Positions 37,495-46,721 of a stretch of 64,000 bases of DNA are shown here, piece after piece. Each line of letters begins with the position of its first letter. The first letter of the stretch is position 1. The stretch covers positions 37,921-101,920 of the forward strand of contig VXSB01000028.1 of assembly GCA_009838175.1 (NCBI GenBank). The letters run 5' to 3'. The notes under the pieces were generated by a model that was not told where the DNA came from, made no database searches, and saw nothing but the letters and a program-made list of their open reading frames with translations. This DNA is from Chloroflexota bacterium. GTDB taxonomy: Bacteria; Chloroflexota; Dehalococcoidia; Lucifugimonadales; Lucifugimonadaceae. A program made the position numbers and the translations under genes.

Positions 37495-37986
37495 TCAAAG
37501 GTTCGGAAGGGAATCGTCGGAAAGCGCTCTTCGAGATCGGAGCATTTGGGCGTTCCGTCGCGACGCCCGTTGTTCCTTTTCATCCAATTTGCGATGCATT
37601 CTGGTGCTCCACCAGATCAAAAACAATCCGATGGGGATGGTGAATATCGCCTGAACAAACACCATGCCGCGACCCATCTCTTTGTATCCGTAATCATCGG
37701 CGGTTTCGTTCTGATAGGCCAACCCCACCGTAAATCCCAAGACGGACAGCCCCAGAAACGGAAGTGTTCTGGCGACGGCTCTGGCACCGTCCTTCGCAGT
37801 CCCGACGAATGCGGTCACGGGAATCCACACGACGATGAAGGTAAGCCAGAAGAACAAGTCCCACAAGCGTGGCTCGTAGTTCTTATGAATCGCCATCACC
37901 ACCTCCCCCGCCATTATCAAAGCCGGTATCGCGGCCAGAAACGCTCCCACCATCAACACCCACGCTCTGTCGATAAATCTAGACAT
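37495..37986 (-). CDS. Small membrane protein next to defence operon
   Basis: A 163-aa protein (from ATG 37986; GTG 37992 is an alternative) with four hydrophobic segments near residues 8-28, 42-62, 72-92 and 105-128, followed by a basic C-terminus (about 130-163). No motif is recognised. It lies upstream of the methylase operon on the same strand, separated by about 480 bases with its own AT-rich spacer, so it is not clearly part of the operon. Within the pair of 60-bp repeats. Confidence 0.55.
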   Translation of the reverse strand: MSRFIDRAWVLMVGAFLAAIPALIMAGEVVMAIHKNYEPRLWDLFFWLTFIVVWIPVTAFVGTAKDGARAVARTLPFLGLSVLGFTVGLAYQNETADDYGYKEMGRGMVFVQAIFTIPIGLFLIWWSTRMHRKLDEKEQRASRRNAQMLRSRRALSDDSLPNL

Positions 37987-38267
37987 CAGCACGCTCGTTC
38001 TCGTCTCGGTTTAACACACTAGCACTGCCTGAAGTTTGAACCAAACTTGGGAAGGCAAAAACTATCTGAAACAGAAGAGGCGAGACCGATAAAGGATCGT
38101 GCCGACGATTGCCGCCACTTGCGCGCCCGATTTGGACCTAGGCCGCCCCATCGCCTAGAGCGCGAGTGCGTGTCCGTTTCTCGCCGGACGTACAGTCAGT
38201 CATATCGTAGCGGAGCTACTGCGCACGAGCAAACACTTGGGTTGTCAAGTTATCACGATAAGTATGT

Positions 38268-38323
38268 TTGCTAATTGCTCGCGCTTACATATCAATTTTA
38301 TCGCGCATATGTAGCACTGGTGA
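38268..38323 (+). repeat. att-like direct repeat, left copy
   Basis: 56 bases that match 58698-58753 without gaps at 48 positions (about 86%). The shared core includes TGCTCGCGCTT and TTTATCGCGCA, and ends in TGGTGA. The right copy abuts the 3' end of tRNA-Lys, so the pair brackets the 20.4-kb second defence island. Confidence 0.65.
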
Positions 38324-38376
38324 ACCACGGTTTACTATAGGCAGAACCGTTTTCGAATCGGTGATCAAGCTTTGAG
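38317..38376 (+). repeat. 60-bp dispersed repeat, copy 3
   Basis: Starts CTGGTGAACC and ends AAGCTTTGAG; the best consensus match of the three copies. It lies immediately after the att-like repeat and about 330 bases beyond the small membrane protein gene, forming the right-hand direct repeat around the methylase-nuclease cassette. Confidence 0.8.
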
Positions 38377-39358
38377 CAACCGCCGAGTTCGTTCCTCGTC
38401 CCGCCCGGTTTCTCTGTAAGACTTCGGACACCTTCTCCTAGTAACACGAGACAGAGTCGAACATAGGCGCACTCGACCGGTTCGACGCGACCAAATCCCG
38501 ATAGAATTTGGCTTCGAGCCGATCCCACGCCATCGGACACGAGACCAGACATGGAGCAGCTTCCCGACGAATGTGAGTGACGTCGAAATCCTTGTTCCCC
38601 GTTCGGCTAACGCATCGTGAACGTTAGGTGAACGGGTCACGGTGCACTCAAGTTGCTCCAGGTCGGGAATGCCGGAACAGCAATCCCGGTGGTCCGCTAC
38701 GTCGGCGTTTTCGGAATGGTTGTACAGGCAGAACAGGGTGCGGCGGATACCGCCACTCCGTATACGACCAAGATTCTTCACGTTCCCCACATCCTAGGCT
38801 AATTCCAAACGGTTTAGGACGCTCGCAACGAATAGCCCCCTCACTGTCCGGCTCAATCTGTTAGTCCGTGGACCTCCGCCATGTCTGTCGAGAAAACTGA
38901 CGCTTGACGGCGCCGCTGCCCAACATTCGCAGTTCTTAAAATGCACGAACCTCTCAGGTACTTGTGGGCTTTGGGCTTGAAGCCGGTACGCAGTCGGATA
39001 ACACCGCTTCTGCGGGTAGTCGTCCTCCTTGATGAAGATCTGTCGTCGATCCCATAGACATCACTGCGCCAATTCGCGTATGAATTCGCGTGGAGTGACG
39101 GCTGCGCTGAAGTAAGTTGGCACCGTCTCCTAGGTGCGGCTTTGGCAGCCGATAAGACTGCGTAAACTCGTAGTCGGTGGATCATGGGCATCAATTTAGC
39201 CAGGCGAACCCATCCGCACGGCGTGTTATTCTCCTAAAGGAGGTCCACCATCTGCGCCCCGGACATCGATCCTCAATGGGCGGCAATCGCATTGAGCTGG
39301 GTTGTGACGTAGAAAGTCGGGTCATTAACAATAGAGTGACTAGCTATGAGGGTTGTGT

Positions 39359-39658
39359 ATGGACAGGATGTTTACTTGGAGAGGCAAGAGTTTCGGCTAC
39401 AAGGATGGCGAAAACCTTTGGACCTATAAGGGAAAACATGTTGGCAAGTTCCATGGCGATGAAGTCTACGGACCTGATGGTAGCTACTTAGGCGAACTTA
39501 GGAATGGCAAGCTATTAGCGAAGACAAGCAGGAAGTCCCGCCGCAAGAGGCGCTTCAAGCCTCGCATGAACCGAATGAGGCGGGTGAAACCAGTCGACCG
39601 CGTGGGCAGAGTGATGCTTGTAGGGTATGAGGACTTCCCTGTGATTGACGTCTGTTGA
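39359..39658 (+). CDS. Small basic beta-repeat protein (4-fold beta-flower-like)
   Basis: A 99-aa protein. ATG 39359 has GAGGG 8 bases upstream. Residues 1-50 show short repeated beta units of the form (W/T)x(R/Y)xGKxxGxxxGDxVYGPDGSYLGE, as in bacterial 4-fold beta-flower domains; the C-terminal half is very basic (KSRRKRRFKPR). The only plus-strand gene in the left part of the island, alone between non-coding DNA and minus-strand genes. Function unknown; family assignment is tentative. Confidence 0.5.
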   Translation: MDRMFTWRGKSFGYKDGENLWTYKGKHVGKFHGDEVYGPDGSYLGELRNGKLLAKTSRKSRRKRRFKPRMNRMRRVKPVDRVGRVMLVGYEDFPVIDVC

Positions 39659-39744
39659 TGTTACCGACCAATAGAGGTAGTCAGGAGCCTAACAATCCCA
39701 GATGAGAAAAGGGGCTTCCGAATAGCCAAGTAACGGCAAGTCAG

Positions 39745-40236
39745 CTAACGGGCCCGTGACAGAAACCTCATGTCCCTTAGTTGCCACAGCTTTTCGTAAA
39801 CTTTGTACGAGACTTCAACTTCCCTCAACTGCTGTACACGTTTAGATGGCGGTGTGACATCTAAACCGAAAGATTGTTGTCCGCTAATGGGTGAGGCGAC
39901 AAACACGGTTTCCTCTTGACCCGGTGCTAGGACTACGCGCTTGTTCTCGCTCCTGCGATCAACGCCGTTGTCGAAGGAGACACTCACGAGAAACTGTCCT
40001 CCGATGGAGTCGACGTTCTTGAGCCCGTACTGGACTTGTGGGACCGTTACACGCGGTGGCCACCCCCACTGCCACTTCGTCGTCGTTCCCTCCCTCACAA
40101 ATGTCTCCTCCCACCTAAGGGGTTCGTACGTATAGTAGGGCTGGACTACAGTCTCGGTACCCACTTCTAGGTTGAGGACCACAACTGCTACAACAAGGAC
40201 GAATAGCGCCCCTATTCCGTTTCGTATGTAATCCAT
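39745..40236 (-). CDS. Membrane-anchored protein of unknown function
   Basis: 163 aa from ATG 40236 (MDYIRNGIGALFV); the frame extends to 40281. One N-terminal membrane segment at about residues 8-25 and an outer domain of beta-rich character (VQYGLKNVDSIGGQFLVSVSF), with no known motif. It lies 70 bases after the E1-like gene on the same strand, so it could be the last gene of the ubiquitin-like operon or an independent passenger. Not recognised. Confidence 0.5.
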   Translation of the reverse strand: MDYIRNGIGALFVLVVAVVVLNLEVGTETVVQPYYTYEPLRWEETFVREGTTTKWQWGWPPRVTVPQVQYGLKNVDSIGGQFLVSVSFDNGVDRRSENKRVVLAPGQEETVFVASPISGQQSFGLDVTPPSKRVQQLREVEVSYKVYEKLWQLRDMRFLSRAR

Positions 40237-40305
40237 CAATTCTGGCCCTCCGTCGTCCCCGGGTCCTACCGAATGACGCAAGCTCTGTGTGCGACGCTCT
40301 GATGA

Positions 40306-41697
40306 TCAGACAGTCTCCAACCTCGCAGCAGTTGTACCCGGGTTGAATGGCGCTACATCGCTATACTCCACGGCCTGGCGCAGCTCCAGCGAGCGCAGGC
40401 TGCCATCGATTACTTCGTATCGGTGTCCGCCCAATCCCATCCTAAGAAGTTCGGCGAGGACAACAGTCGCGGTCACGGCACCGACGAATGACGCCCCAAC
40501 AGTCCGCCCGGCCAATGTAGTGACCCCACAGTCGTCGAGCCCTTGCTCGGCTAGCGCGCGGTACGCCGGATTGTTAGCCACTGTGTGCCCATCGGGTTGG
40601 TGTCCCTGCGCCGCCCAGCGAGTCCTTGCGGACCGCCGCGCTGGAAAGGTATGGGTTTGAAATGCAAGGTATTCCTGGGTGCCGGCACCGAGACCAGCTT
40701 CAATGACTCGGTCAAAGCCAACATCTTCAACGTATGCTCGGGCAAGAGCATTGTCAACGCCACACAGGGCAACACGTGGCTCGTCTCCTGCAACCTTAAA
40801 GTCGTCCGCGAACCGACGCTCCACTATCGACGTGCTGAATCCACGAGATTCACACCAGAGAGCCATAGATCGCGTCTTCTTCTGCCCGAGCATTGCGCGA
40901 GTTGTAAGCAGTGATGTACTCTCGTTGGCTTCGACCAGCTCATCGAAGTCCTGCAGTACGAGATGGACGTCCTTAGGAGAATGGTATGGGAGTAGACCGA
41001 GCGTCCAAAGGAACGCCTGACCCAAGTGGCCGAGCCCGATCAACCAGACACTTGCCGGCAGTCTCTCTATCTCCGGTCCTTCGCCACTATCTTTGAGCCA
41101 ACTCACGTCCCTGTCCGGTTGCCACAGTGACAGTCCTATGTCTCGGCGTCCCGCCAAGGCGTTATCACGACGCAAAAACTGAAACGCCTCGGAAACCCCA
41201 AGTGCCCCTGCGAGGACGCCCGCGGGGACGCACTCCCTCCGCTCGGGTAGGCGAAGGTCTTGGTATAGCGGCGCAACGCCGCCACGCCAGCCATCGAACG
41301 TTGCCCTCACAGCAAACTCCGAATCGGTATTCGGCGCTGAATCCCCCCCAATCACGAGGCGCGGAACTTCAGGAGAGCAGTCCGCGATCACCCCCTTCAG
41401 GTCCACAACGGCATCTTCTAAGGTACGGCAACGGCCCCAAGGCACCAGCAGAGGCACATCGAGAGTGCCCTCGACAAACACTCCTCCCAGAAAGCTGCGA
41501 CGGCCCGTGTTTACCGCCGTCAGCACGGCCGCCTGCATCGTTGCGGAATGAGCGATACCACTCCCCACCACGATGCCGAGGCGATAACTGTCAAAGAGGA
41601 TTCTTGCCTCTTCGAGGTTTGCCACCTCTCCCGTATCGAGGGCCAGCTTGAGGTGTCTGTGTAACTGATCCGGTTCAACTACGGCGTTCTTTTTCAT
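40306..41697 (-). CDS. E1-like (ThiF-fold) activating enzyme of ubiquitin-like operon
   Basis: Predicted to adenylate the Ubl C-terminal glycine and form a thioester. ATG 41697 overlaps the JAMM gene stop by 4 bases and has AGGAG 8 bases upstream, giving 463 aa; the longer frame to 41754 is less likely. The N-terminal 205 residues are a family-specific domain. The ThiF domain has GLGHLG at about 221-226, a nucleotide-ribose motif DFDELVEANEST, and near the end DDCGVTTLAGRT...FVGA, whose Cys (about 390) is the best candidate for the catalytic cysteine. Cytoplasmic; acts with the E2-like and Ubl proteins upstream. Confidence 0.85.
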   Translation of the reverse strand: MKKNAVVEPDQLHRHLKLALDTGEVANLEEARILFDSYRLGIVVGSGIAHSATMQAAVLTAVNTGRRSFLGGVFVEGTLDVPLLVPWGRCRTLEDAVVDLKGVIADCSPEVPRLVIGGDSAPNTDSEFAVRATFDGWRGGVAPLYQDLRLPERRECVPAGVLAGALGVSEAFQFLRRDNALAGRRDIGLSLWQPDRDVSWLKDSGEGPEIERLPASVWLIGLGHLGQAFLWTLGLLPYHSPKDVHLVLQDFDELVEANESTSLLTTRAMLGQKKTRSMALWCESRGFSTSIVERRFADDFKVAGDEPRVALCGVDNALARAYVEDVGFDRVIEAGLGAGTQEYLAFQTHTFPARRSARTRWAAQGHQPDGHTVANNPAYRALAEQGLDDCGVTTLAGRTVGASFVGAVTATVVLAELLRMGLGGHRYEVIDGSLRSLELRQAVEYSDVAPFNPGTTAARLETV

Positions 41698-42218
41698 GCC
41701 CATACTCCTGTATAGAAGAAGCGTCCCAAGCCGACTGCGCTGTGACTGCGCCACTTATGACTTCCTAGATATTCGTAGACACCCATGTCGCGGATCCTGA
41801 AGTCAATTGCGAAGTTCGGTACGATCAGCGCCACGTGGCCAGGTTGTGCGATCATCGGATTGTCCCGGTCAAGCGAGCTCTGCCGCGCTGGCCCTAGGCC
41901 ACCGTGCGTATGCAAGTCACCGACGACATTCAGTCCGGCCTCCCGACAGACCTGCCACAGTGGTCCGAATCCTGCACCGTCGAAGACCACGATGCCCGAA
42001 TCAAGGCAGGTTGGGTCGAAATCGTCGTAGTAGGCGAATTTCAGCACGCGGCCACGTAGGCCATCTCGGTAGCCGAGCAGAAACGCCCCGCTCTCGTGGT
42101 GTCCCTCTCCGCGGCTTGCAATCTCAGCGAGACCTTGCTGCCAAACTTTCCTGGGACAGCTCAGGCGGTGCTTAGGCGCCGCGAGGGCCCGAATAGTCGC
42201 TCGAATTGAGAAGGTCAT
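41694..42218 (-). CDS. JAMM-family metallopeptidase (deubiquitinase-like)
   Basis: Zinc isopeptidase of the JAB1/MPN+ fold, 174 aa. The JAMM set is complete: Glu42 (HHESGAFLLG), His103 and His105 (GDLHTHGG) and Ser114-x-x-Asp117 (QSSLD). In bacterial Ubl operons such enzymes process the Ubl precursor or remove it from targets. The start at ATG 42218 has GAGGAT just upstream and overlaps the E2-like gene by 47 bases. The stop overlaps the E1 start. Confidence 0.87.
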   Translation of the reverse strand: MTFSIRATIRALAAPKHRLSCPRKVWQQGLAEIASRGEGHHESGAFLLGYRDGLRGRVLKFAYYDDFDPTCLDSGIVVFDGAGFGPLWQVCREAGLNVVGDLHTHGGLGPARQSSLDRDNPMIAQPGHVALIVPNFAIDFRIRDMGVYEYLGSHKWRSHSAVGLGRFFYTGVWA

Positions 42219-42660
42219 GGACGATCCTCAGGTAATGTGTAATGTCACTTTCAGGTGACCAGATCATCGAGGGGTGCTGTGTCCGCCAAGCGTCGTGTCC
42301 CTCGATGGAAAGGCGATCACAAGGCAAATAAAGGCACTGACCGTCTTTCCATCCGGGATTAAAGACAAGGGGCACGCGTCTCGTTCCACTCGGCCAGTGT
42401 TCTGGCGGAAGTGGGATATCCCGGTCAGCATCCCATGGTTGCGCTGTCGGAGGCGACTGCGGGTAGTTTGTGCACTCGAAGCGCAACGCGTATTCGGATG
42501 GGGCACTCACCCGGTCGGCCGCCCGAATGGCCATTAAGGCGTAGGACCACTCTATGGACAGCAGGCGCCATCGCCCGCGGTCCAACCCGCTTTGGAACGG
42601 GCCAGCTGCGAGGTGGGACCGGAACACCCGCTCGTCGACTCGTATTGGCTGCGTGGACAA
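42172..42660 (-). CDS. E2-like ubiquitin-conjugating-fold protein
   Basis: A 162-aa protein with the UBC-fold pattern. A central YALRFECTNYPQSPP is the beta-strand and YPxxPP turn of E2 enzymes; QCLYLPCDRLS follows with a cysteine (about 118) in the catalytic position, and a C-terminal IWSPESDITHYLRIVHDLL matches the E2 helix after the active site. The start is TTG 42660 with GAGGGA upstream, 3 bases after the Ubl stop. Inferred to receive the Ubl from the E1 and conjugate it to targets. The motif match is clear but distant from eukaryotic E2s. Confidence 0.75.
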   Translation of the reverse strand: MSTQPIRVDERVFRSHLAAGPFQSGLDRGRWRLLSIEWSYALMAIRAADRVSAPSEYALRFECTNYPQSPPTAQPWDADRDIPLPPEHWPSGTRRVPLVFNPGWKDGQCLYLPCDRLSIEGHDAWRTQHPSMIWSPESDITHYLRIVHDLLNSSDYSGPRGA

Positions 42661-42663
42661 GGC

Positions 42664-43185
42664 CTATCCCTCAACCCGCTGATTGGGCGCCAGATCAAAG
42701 CAGAGCGTCCCATCCGGGATCTTCACGAGGGAGCCGATGTGAACCTCCCCATCGGGCTGGTCTCCCGAATCGCACAGCTTGAGCACGTGCTCTGCTGCAT
42801 CAACTGGCGACATGTCGTACTGGTCCTTCGCGACTGCCCACTCCTGCACCCACTCGACTGTCGCCGACGGCGGAAAGAAGCCCTTCTTCTGGTCTTGGTT
42901 GAAGTTGACCGTTACTTCCACTACCTTGCAGCGATGGATGTGCAGACGGCTGCGGGAATCCAGGCCGACTTCGTCGACCTTGACGTCCAGTTCCAAGGTA
43001 ACGTCGGTGTTCTCGACGAAGACGTACACCTCTGATTCTTCGGGCGAGCTCAAGCCGCAATCGCGGGCAAGTTTGACGATGTCCGCGATCGTGTCCTTGG
43101 GATGCGCCTTCAGAAGTGTGATCTTGGGGATACCCTCCCCCTGGATGAAGAGTTCCATCTGGTCCGGCGCACTAAGCTGAGTCAT
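42664..43185 (-). CDS. Tandem ubiquitin-like protein
   Basis: 173 aa from ATG 43185 (AGAGAGG upstream); the frame runs back to 43245. Two beta-grasp-like halves: residues about 10-85 (VYVFVENTDVTLELDV, then LDSRSRLHIHRC) and 88-170 (VVEVTVNFNQDQKKGFFPP, a strand-turn-helix, then LVKIPDGTLCFDLAPN). The protein ends in VEG with a C-terminal glycine, as needed for E1 activation. First gene of the Ubl-E2-JAMM-E1 operon. Domain assignment is by pattern; the fold would need structural prediction. Confidence 0.72.
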   Translation of the reverse strand: MTQLSAPDQMELFIQGEGIPKITLLKAHPKDTIADIVKLARDCGLSSPEESEVYVFVENTDVTLELDVKVDEVGLDSRSRLHIHRCKVVEVTVNFNQDQKKGFFPPSATVEWVQEWAVAKDQYDMSPVDAAEHVLKLCDSGDQPDGEVHIGSLVKIPDGTLCFDLAPNQRVEG

Positions 43186-43328
43186 TCGATTATCCTCTCT
43201 CCCACAGCGGTGGGACTTTCTAAAGTGGGCGACACCCCCAGACAAAATGGGCGTCTTTTTATGCCTCTACCAAGACAATCGCAGAAAAGGCGGCCGACCG
43301 GAAATGGACGCGCCGGCAGCAATGGCGT

Positions 43329-46300
43329 CTACGTGTCCTCACCCACCGAGCAGATAAAGTAGTGAGGACAACGGGGACAGATGCGATCACTAGGCCGGGG
43401 CAAGAAATCCTGATTTAGGATGCCTCTGATCGCTTCGTTGTAGTGGTTCAGGCGAGTGTTGATGGGTCCAGGTTTCAGATCGATCGGGTCTACTTGATCG
43501 GCCGACAGATAACGTACCTGTATACTCCGCTGAACACGTGGCTCGGCAGCCTCGGCAGCCGCTACATACAGTGCATAAATGTCCTTGCCCGCTTCGCTCT
43601 TCGTTGGTCGACCAGTGCGGAGACGTTCAACGATCTCGGATCCATCACTGCGAACCTCGACGTGGTCGGGGGTGAAACGAATGCGACCGAGCGGCACTGA
43701 CACCTCCCACGTTGGCCTTGTCGCGGAACCTTGGGACGCTAATGGCTGTCTTGCAGCCCGTTCCACCAAGGTTACGGCCGAGGTGCGATACAACTCCCGA
43801 TACGGATGCTCACCCGGCCCTTGCTCCTCCCAGACTTTTCCCAGATAAGCGACTGCGTCCGCTTCATCTGCAGGATTTCCTGAGGCGCGTTCCTCCGCCA
43901 TCCACCGCAACACACGATAGACACAGCGGTGAAACGCTACGTACCCGGAATCCTCGCGCCTCCGACTCAGCCCAAGGACACTCTCGTAGAAGTACTGACG
44001 TGGGCAACGAAGGTAGATTTCCAGATCTTCAACGGCGAAGGGCTCGTTCGCTGGCGCGGGATCAGCTGCGACGACCGAGGCGGGTGTCATGGATGGCCAA
44101 GTGACAGGGCCAGAGGGAGCGCCAGGCAACAGACCTCCGATCGTGTTGAGCAGATCTGACGCGTTGCTGTTCTGGGTACCGTACCTGACAGCACGAGAAA
44201 GGCAGAGGACGTCTTTCGCTCGGGACAATCCGACGAAGAAAAGGCACTCCTCCTCTTCTTCGTGGTCGTCATAGTTGGGCACGATCATTCCTTCCGGAGG
44301 CGGGCACGGCCGTGGCTGACGCCGGACTGGGAAGATTCCACGGCCCAGCATGGGCAGATATATCGCTTGAAACTCAAGACCTTTACTCGCATGCACGGTA
44401 AGCAGCCGTACCGCGTCAATCCCCTCCGCCCACGTCGGAAGCTGCCGCAGCTGCTTTTCGTCGCCGTAAATCTCAAGTCGACGGATGGTTCGAAGCAGGC
44501 GGAGCTTGGAATCAATCGACTCACTAGGAACTCCTGCCTTCTGTTCATGGGCGAACTGGAGGATCTGATATAGCGCCAGCAAGCGCTGCCTGCCTGCCAC
44601 TGATTGGTTGCTCAGGTAGGCATCGAGATAGCGGCTTCGTTGGAACAAATAACCTGTGAGCAACGTCCACGGTTTGACATGCCTCATGCCACTCAGATGA
44701 CGTGACAGAAGAGCAATGCCCTTTTTTCCTCTTGCCGAGATAGATGCTGCCGGAGCGGCCAGGTCCAAGGCAGCAGGGAATGCGACATTTCGATCGCGCG
44801 CCAATTTGAACAATTCGAGCACGTCCTGCAGCGGGATCTTGTACTCGGGAAAGCGAGCCACGCGCACCAAACCCCGGCCGTCAGGTTCGCATGCGAGAGA
44901 CAAGAGCGACAGCATGTCGCGCACTTCCGGACGCTCAAACAGGTTGCCTAAGTAGAGAATTGGCACTCCCAAGTCCTGCAACGCGGCCCCGATTCTTCCA
45001 AGCCGAGTGTGTGAGCGACATAAAACCGCCTGCTGGCTGTATGGGATTCCAGAGTTCCGTTGTCGCTCAATCTCCCGCGCCATCCCGTCTGCCTCGGCTG
45101 CAAGGTCGGCTGCAACCTCCATCAAGACCCGCCCTCCGGTATCCGAACGCTTCGGCTCCCAACGGATGAAACTCGATCCCAGTCGACTCGCTCGCATGTC
45201 AGGTGCCAACCCCGCGAAGACATCCAAGATTGCTGGTTGGGACCTGTAGTTGTAATTGAGCGACATCAACTTGGCACCGGGAAAGTCATGCTCGAATCGC
45301 CGCATGTTTGAAGGGGCGGCGCCGCGGAACCGATAGATCGCTTGGCGAGTGTCGCCAACCACCCACAGACCTGCCCCTGCCCCAGCCAGTTCCTTAAGCA
45401 GGAATCCACTTGCGTAGTTCACATCTTGGTATTCATCGACCAGGACGTGCGGATAGGCGCGCCGCAGCGTGTTTCGCACATCGGTGTGGGTCCCGAGCAG
45501 AGCGACGGCTTTGTAGATGAGGTCACCGAAATCGAGCAGATGATCTCGTTCAAGAGCTTCCTGGTACAACCGGTAAACCCGCGCGACTTCTAGGACTCTC
45601 TCAGCCGCCTCCTTTTCCTCTGAAGAGGACGCTAGTTGAAGCATGCGATCACCGAATGCTGCATACTCTCCTGGACTCACCAATTCGTCCTTCGCCCTTG
45701 AGATCGCACTCATAATGTCACGGAGGTAACGCGCCGGGTCGTGCAAGTCCTGATAGTGATCCAACTCCAGTTCGGGGAGCATGCTCTCCAAGAGGGCAAT
45801 CGAGTCAGAGGGATCCAATACGCTGAGACGAGGCGGGAGCCCTAGATGATTGCCGAATTTCCGCAATAGCTCCAGGCCAAAGGCATGAAAGGTTCCCATC
45901 CAGATACGGGATGCATCTTCCGGTCGAGCCTTCGCCACACGGGAACGCATCTCCTCGGCCGCACGGTTCGAGAACGTCAGCGCGAGGATCGTTGTTGGCG
46001 AAACATCGCGTTCAAGGAGAAACATGATCCGACTCACCAAGGTGTGGGTTTTGCCTGTTCCTGGTCCTGCCTCAAGGAGTAACGGTCCCCTTGGGGAGTG
46101 AACAGCTTCTTTCTGACTGGGGTCCAGTTGGTGGACGTTCTGTTCGCCGAGCGATGTGTCGGCGGCAGGGACGTCCGGCGTGAGCAGCGCCCGCGCCATC
46201 TGCTGCAAAACCATTGTTTTGGGAAGTCCCAGCTTCTCCGCAATGTCAATCGGGCTGACTCTGTCTGCCTCGTACCATTCCCGCAAGAAATCGGTGGGCA

Positions 46301-46721
46301 GCAAGAACTCCCGTGCAAAAACGTTTGCTTCACGCTCTCTAAGCTCTTCGGGCCCATATCCCTCTACTCGACTTACGCCGAATGGCAAGGGTTCCTCAAT
46401 GGCCTCCGGATCCAGGTTGAATTCAGGCGGATTCCGGAGTTCGGGATGCAACCAAAGATGAGCATACTCGTGAGTTTGATAGAAGCGAGCCAGTTCAGGT
46501 TCGACGTCGCGGTTGAACCAGACTCTTTCCATCTCGTGGTCGAGAGTTGCCTCTGCGCCGTCCAGCAACGGGTCGCCTGCGGGAAGGCCGATTCGTTCGT
46601 AACTTGTCAGCTGGTCAGCCGCGGCGAGCAATGATTCGGATGATGGGTCTCCGCCGGCCTCTCGCAGCACTGTGGTGCGCCATCTCCGCGCCTGCCTTCT
46701 GATATCGTCCCAGTGGCTCAC
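43329..46721 (-). CDS. ImmA/IrrE metallopeptidase fused to UvrD-type helicase and RecB-like nuclease domain
   Basis: An 1130-aa three-part protein. The N-terminal ImmA/IrrE domain has the zinc motif HEYAH at 84-88 and EREANVFAREFLLP near 129-142. The SF1A helicase has Walker A AGPGTGKT at 218-225, VLVDEYQDVNY, VGDTRQAIYRFRG, TVHASKGLEFQAI and FFVGLSRAKD. The C-terminal domain has one cysteine in LRCPRQYF and three in CPRCPHYFIC, as in iron-sulfur RecB-family nucleases, but the usual DyKTG is VERLRTG (Lys replaced by Arg), so cutting activity is doubtful. GTG 46721 lies in the preceding stop (GTGA). Confidence 0.88.
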   Translation of the reverse strand: MSHWDDIRRQARRWRTTVLREAGGDPSSESLLAAADQLTSYERIGLPAGDPLLDGAEATLDHEMERVWFNRDVEPELARFYQTHEYAHLWLHPELRNPPEFNLDPEAIEEPLPFGVSRVEGYGPEELREREANVFAREFLLPTDFLREWYEADRVSPIDIAEKLGLPKTMVLQQMARALLTPDVPAADTSLGEQNVHQLDPSQKEAVHSPRGPLLLEAGPGTGKTHTLVSRIMFLLERDVSPTTILALTFSNRAAEEMRSRVAKARPEDASRIWMGTFHAFGLELLRKFGNHLGLPPRLSVLDPSDSIALLESMLPELELDHYQDLHDPARYLRDIMSAISRAKDELVSPGEYAAFGDRMLQLASSSEEKEAAERVLEVARVYRLYQEALERDHLLDFGDLIYKAVALLGTHTDVRNTLRRAYPHVLVDEYQDVNYASGFLLKELAGAGAGLWVVGDTRQAIYRFRGAAPSNMRRFEHDFPGAKLMSLNYNYRSQPAILDVFAGLAPDMRASRLGSSFIRWEPKRSDTGGRVLMEVAADLAAEADGMAREIERQRNSGIPYSQQAVLCRSHTRLGRIGAALQDLGVPILYLGNLFERPEVRDMLSLLSLACEPDGRGLVRVARFPEYKIPLQDVLELFKLARDRNVAFPAALDLAAPAASISARGKKGIALLSRHLSGMRHVKPWTLLTGYLFQRSRYLDAYLSNQSVAGRQRLLALYQILQFAHEQKAGVPSESIDSKLRLLRTIRRLEIYGDEKQLRQLPTWAEGIDAVRLLTVHASKGLEFQAIYLPMLGRGIFPVRRQPRPCPPPEGMIVPNYDDHEEEEECLFFVGLSRAKDVLCLSRAVRYGTQNSNASDLLNTIGGLLPGAPSGPVTWPSMTPASVVAADPAPANEPFAVEDLEIYLRCPRQYFYESVLGLSRRREDSGYVAFHRCVYRVLRWMAEERASGNPADEADAVAYLGKVWEEQGPGEHPYRELYRTSAVTLVERAARQPLASQGSATRPTWEVSVPLGRIRFTPDHVEVRSDGSEIVERLRTGRPTKSEAGKDIYALYVAAAEAAEPRVQRSIQVRYLSADQVDPIDLKPGPINTRLNHYNEAIRGILNQDFLPRPSDRICPRCPHYFICSVGEDT

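Larger units (their letters stand above)
37993..39358. other. 1.4-kb region without recognised genes at an island junction
   Basis: Contains the att-like repeat (38268-38323) and, overlapping it by a few bases, copy 3 of the 60-bp repeat (38317-38376). Several short frames occur on both strands (for example 38298-38552 and 38853-39194, minus), none with recognisable content. It looks like decayed or non-coding junction DNA between the two defence blocks. Confidence 0.55.

Noticed and set aside
38298-38790. Minus-strand short frames around the 60-bp repeat, one ending in a peptide shared with other copies
   Set aside because: The shared peptide comes from the repeat itself; frames differ beyond it and have no ribosome site or domain.
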